From Citrobacter amalonaticus Y19 (GTDB lineage: Bacteria; Pseudomonadota; Gammaproteobacteria; Enterobacterales; Enterobacteriaceae), in NCBI RefSeq assembly GCF_000981805.1, contig NZ_CP011132.1:1364001-1428000 (forward strand): a stretch of 64,000 nt of DNA, written 5' to 3'. This document shows, piece after piece, positions 64,000-64,000 of this stretch. Both the position numbers and the translations under genes were made by a program. The notes under the pieces were generated by a model. The model was not told the DNA's origin and made no database searches. It was given only the letters and a program-made list of their open reading frames with translations. Position 1 is the first letter of the stretch. Every line of letters begins with the position of its first letter.

Positions 64000-64000
64000 G

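Overview
The window is chromosomal DNA of an enterobacterium close to Escherichia, Salmonella and Citrobacter. From mdtK at 25 kb to rsxA at 64 kb, gene order and protein sequences follow the E. coli K-12 backbone (mdtK-ribE-cfa-punC-punR-purR-ynhF-ydhP-sodB-mepH-grxD-lhr-rnt-gloA-nemA-nemR-ydhL-ydhF-sodC-ydhKJI-slyA-slyB-anmK-mliC-pdxH-tyrS-pdxY-gstA-dtpA-nth-rsxEGDCBA). A complete tetrathionate reductase locus (ttrACB, ttrSR) beside fumD and an intact ydhYVWXUT operon, with no SPI-2 type III secretion genes, best fits Citrobacter or a close relative. This is inference; no 16S gene is present.

Region 1 (1-8.6 kb): the end of a MetI-like permease and its NlpA-family binding protein, a REP pair, then divergent ttrBCA (minus) and ttrSR (plus). 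The 178-bp gap between them holds a near-consensus FNR site and a 14-bp perfect palindrome. Region 2 (8.6-15 kb): fumD, then ydhYVWXUT, an FNR-type anaerobic operon for an aldehyde:ferredoxin-oxidoreductase-like enzyme with two iron-sulfur proteins and a cytochrome b. YdhT carries fourteen 9-residue repeats. Region 3 (15-25 kb) is the most variable part: a four-gene polar amino-acid ABC transporter, two unrecognised small genes converging on one hairpin, ydhS, a zinc-ribbon metallo-beta-lactamase-fold protein, ydhR, and a two-gene cassette (exported membrane protein plus phospholipase-D-like enzyme) ending 37 bp from tandem tRNA-Val(GAC) genes. In Salmonella these valine tRNAs are the SPI-2 insertion point, so the window shows the SPI-2-free form of the locus with a different cassette.

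Region 4 (25-58 kb) is core housekeeping and stress DNA: efflux (MdtK), riboflavin synthase, cyclopropane fatty acid synthase with two promoters, purine control (PunR/PunC, PurR), superoxide dismutases (SodB, SodC), electrophile defence (NemR-NemA-GloA), RNA and DNA processing (RNase T, Lhr, Nth), envelope genes (MepH, SlyB, MliC, AnmK), vitamin B6 enzymes and tyrosyl-tRNA synthetase. Region 5 (58-64 kb) is nth-rsxEGDCBA, the SoxR-reducing, Rnf-like electron-transfer complex, cut by the window edge inside rsxA.

The left third is mainly anaerobic respiration and redox metabolism, and most of the rest is oxidative and electrophile stress. The least explained elements are the small acidic Cys-x3-Cys peptide gene after ydhS (18673-18813), the membrane protein/PLD pair, the YdhT nonapeptide solenoid, and the inverted repeat that covers the sodC ribosome-binding site.
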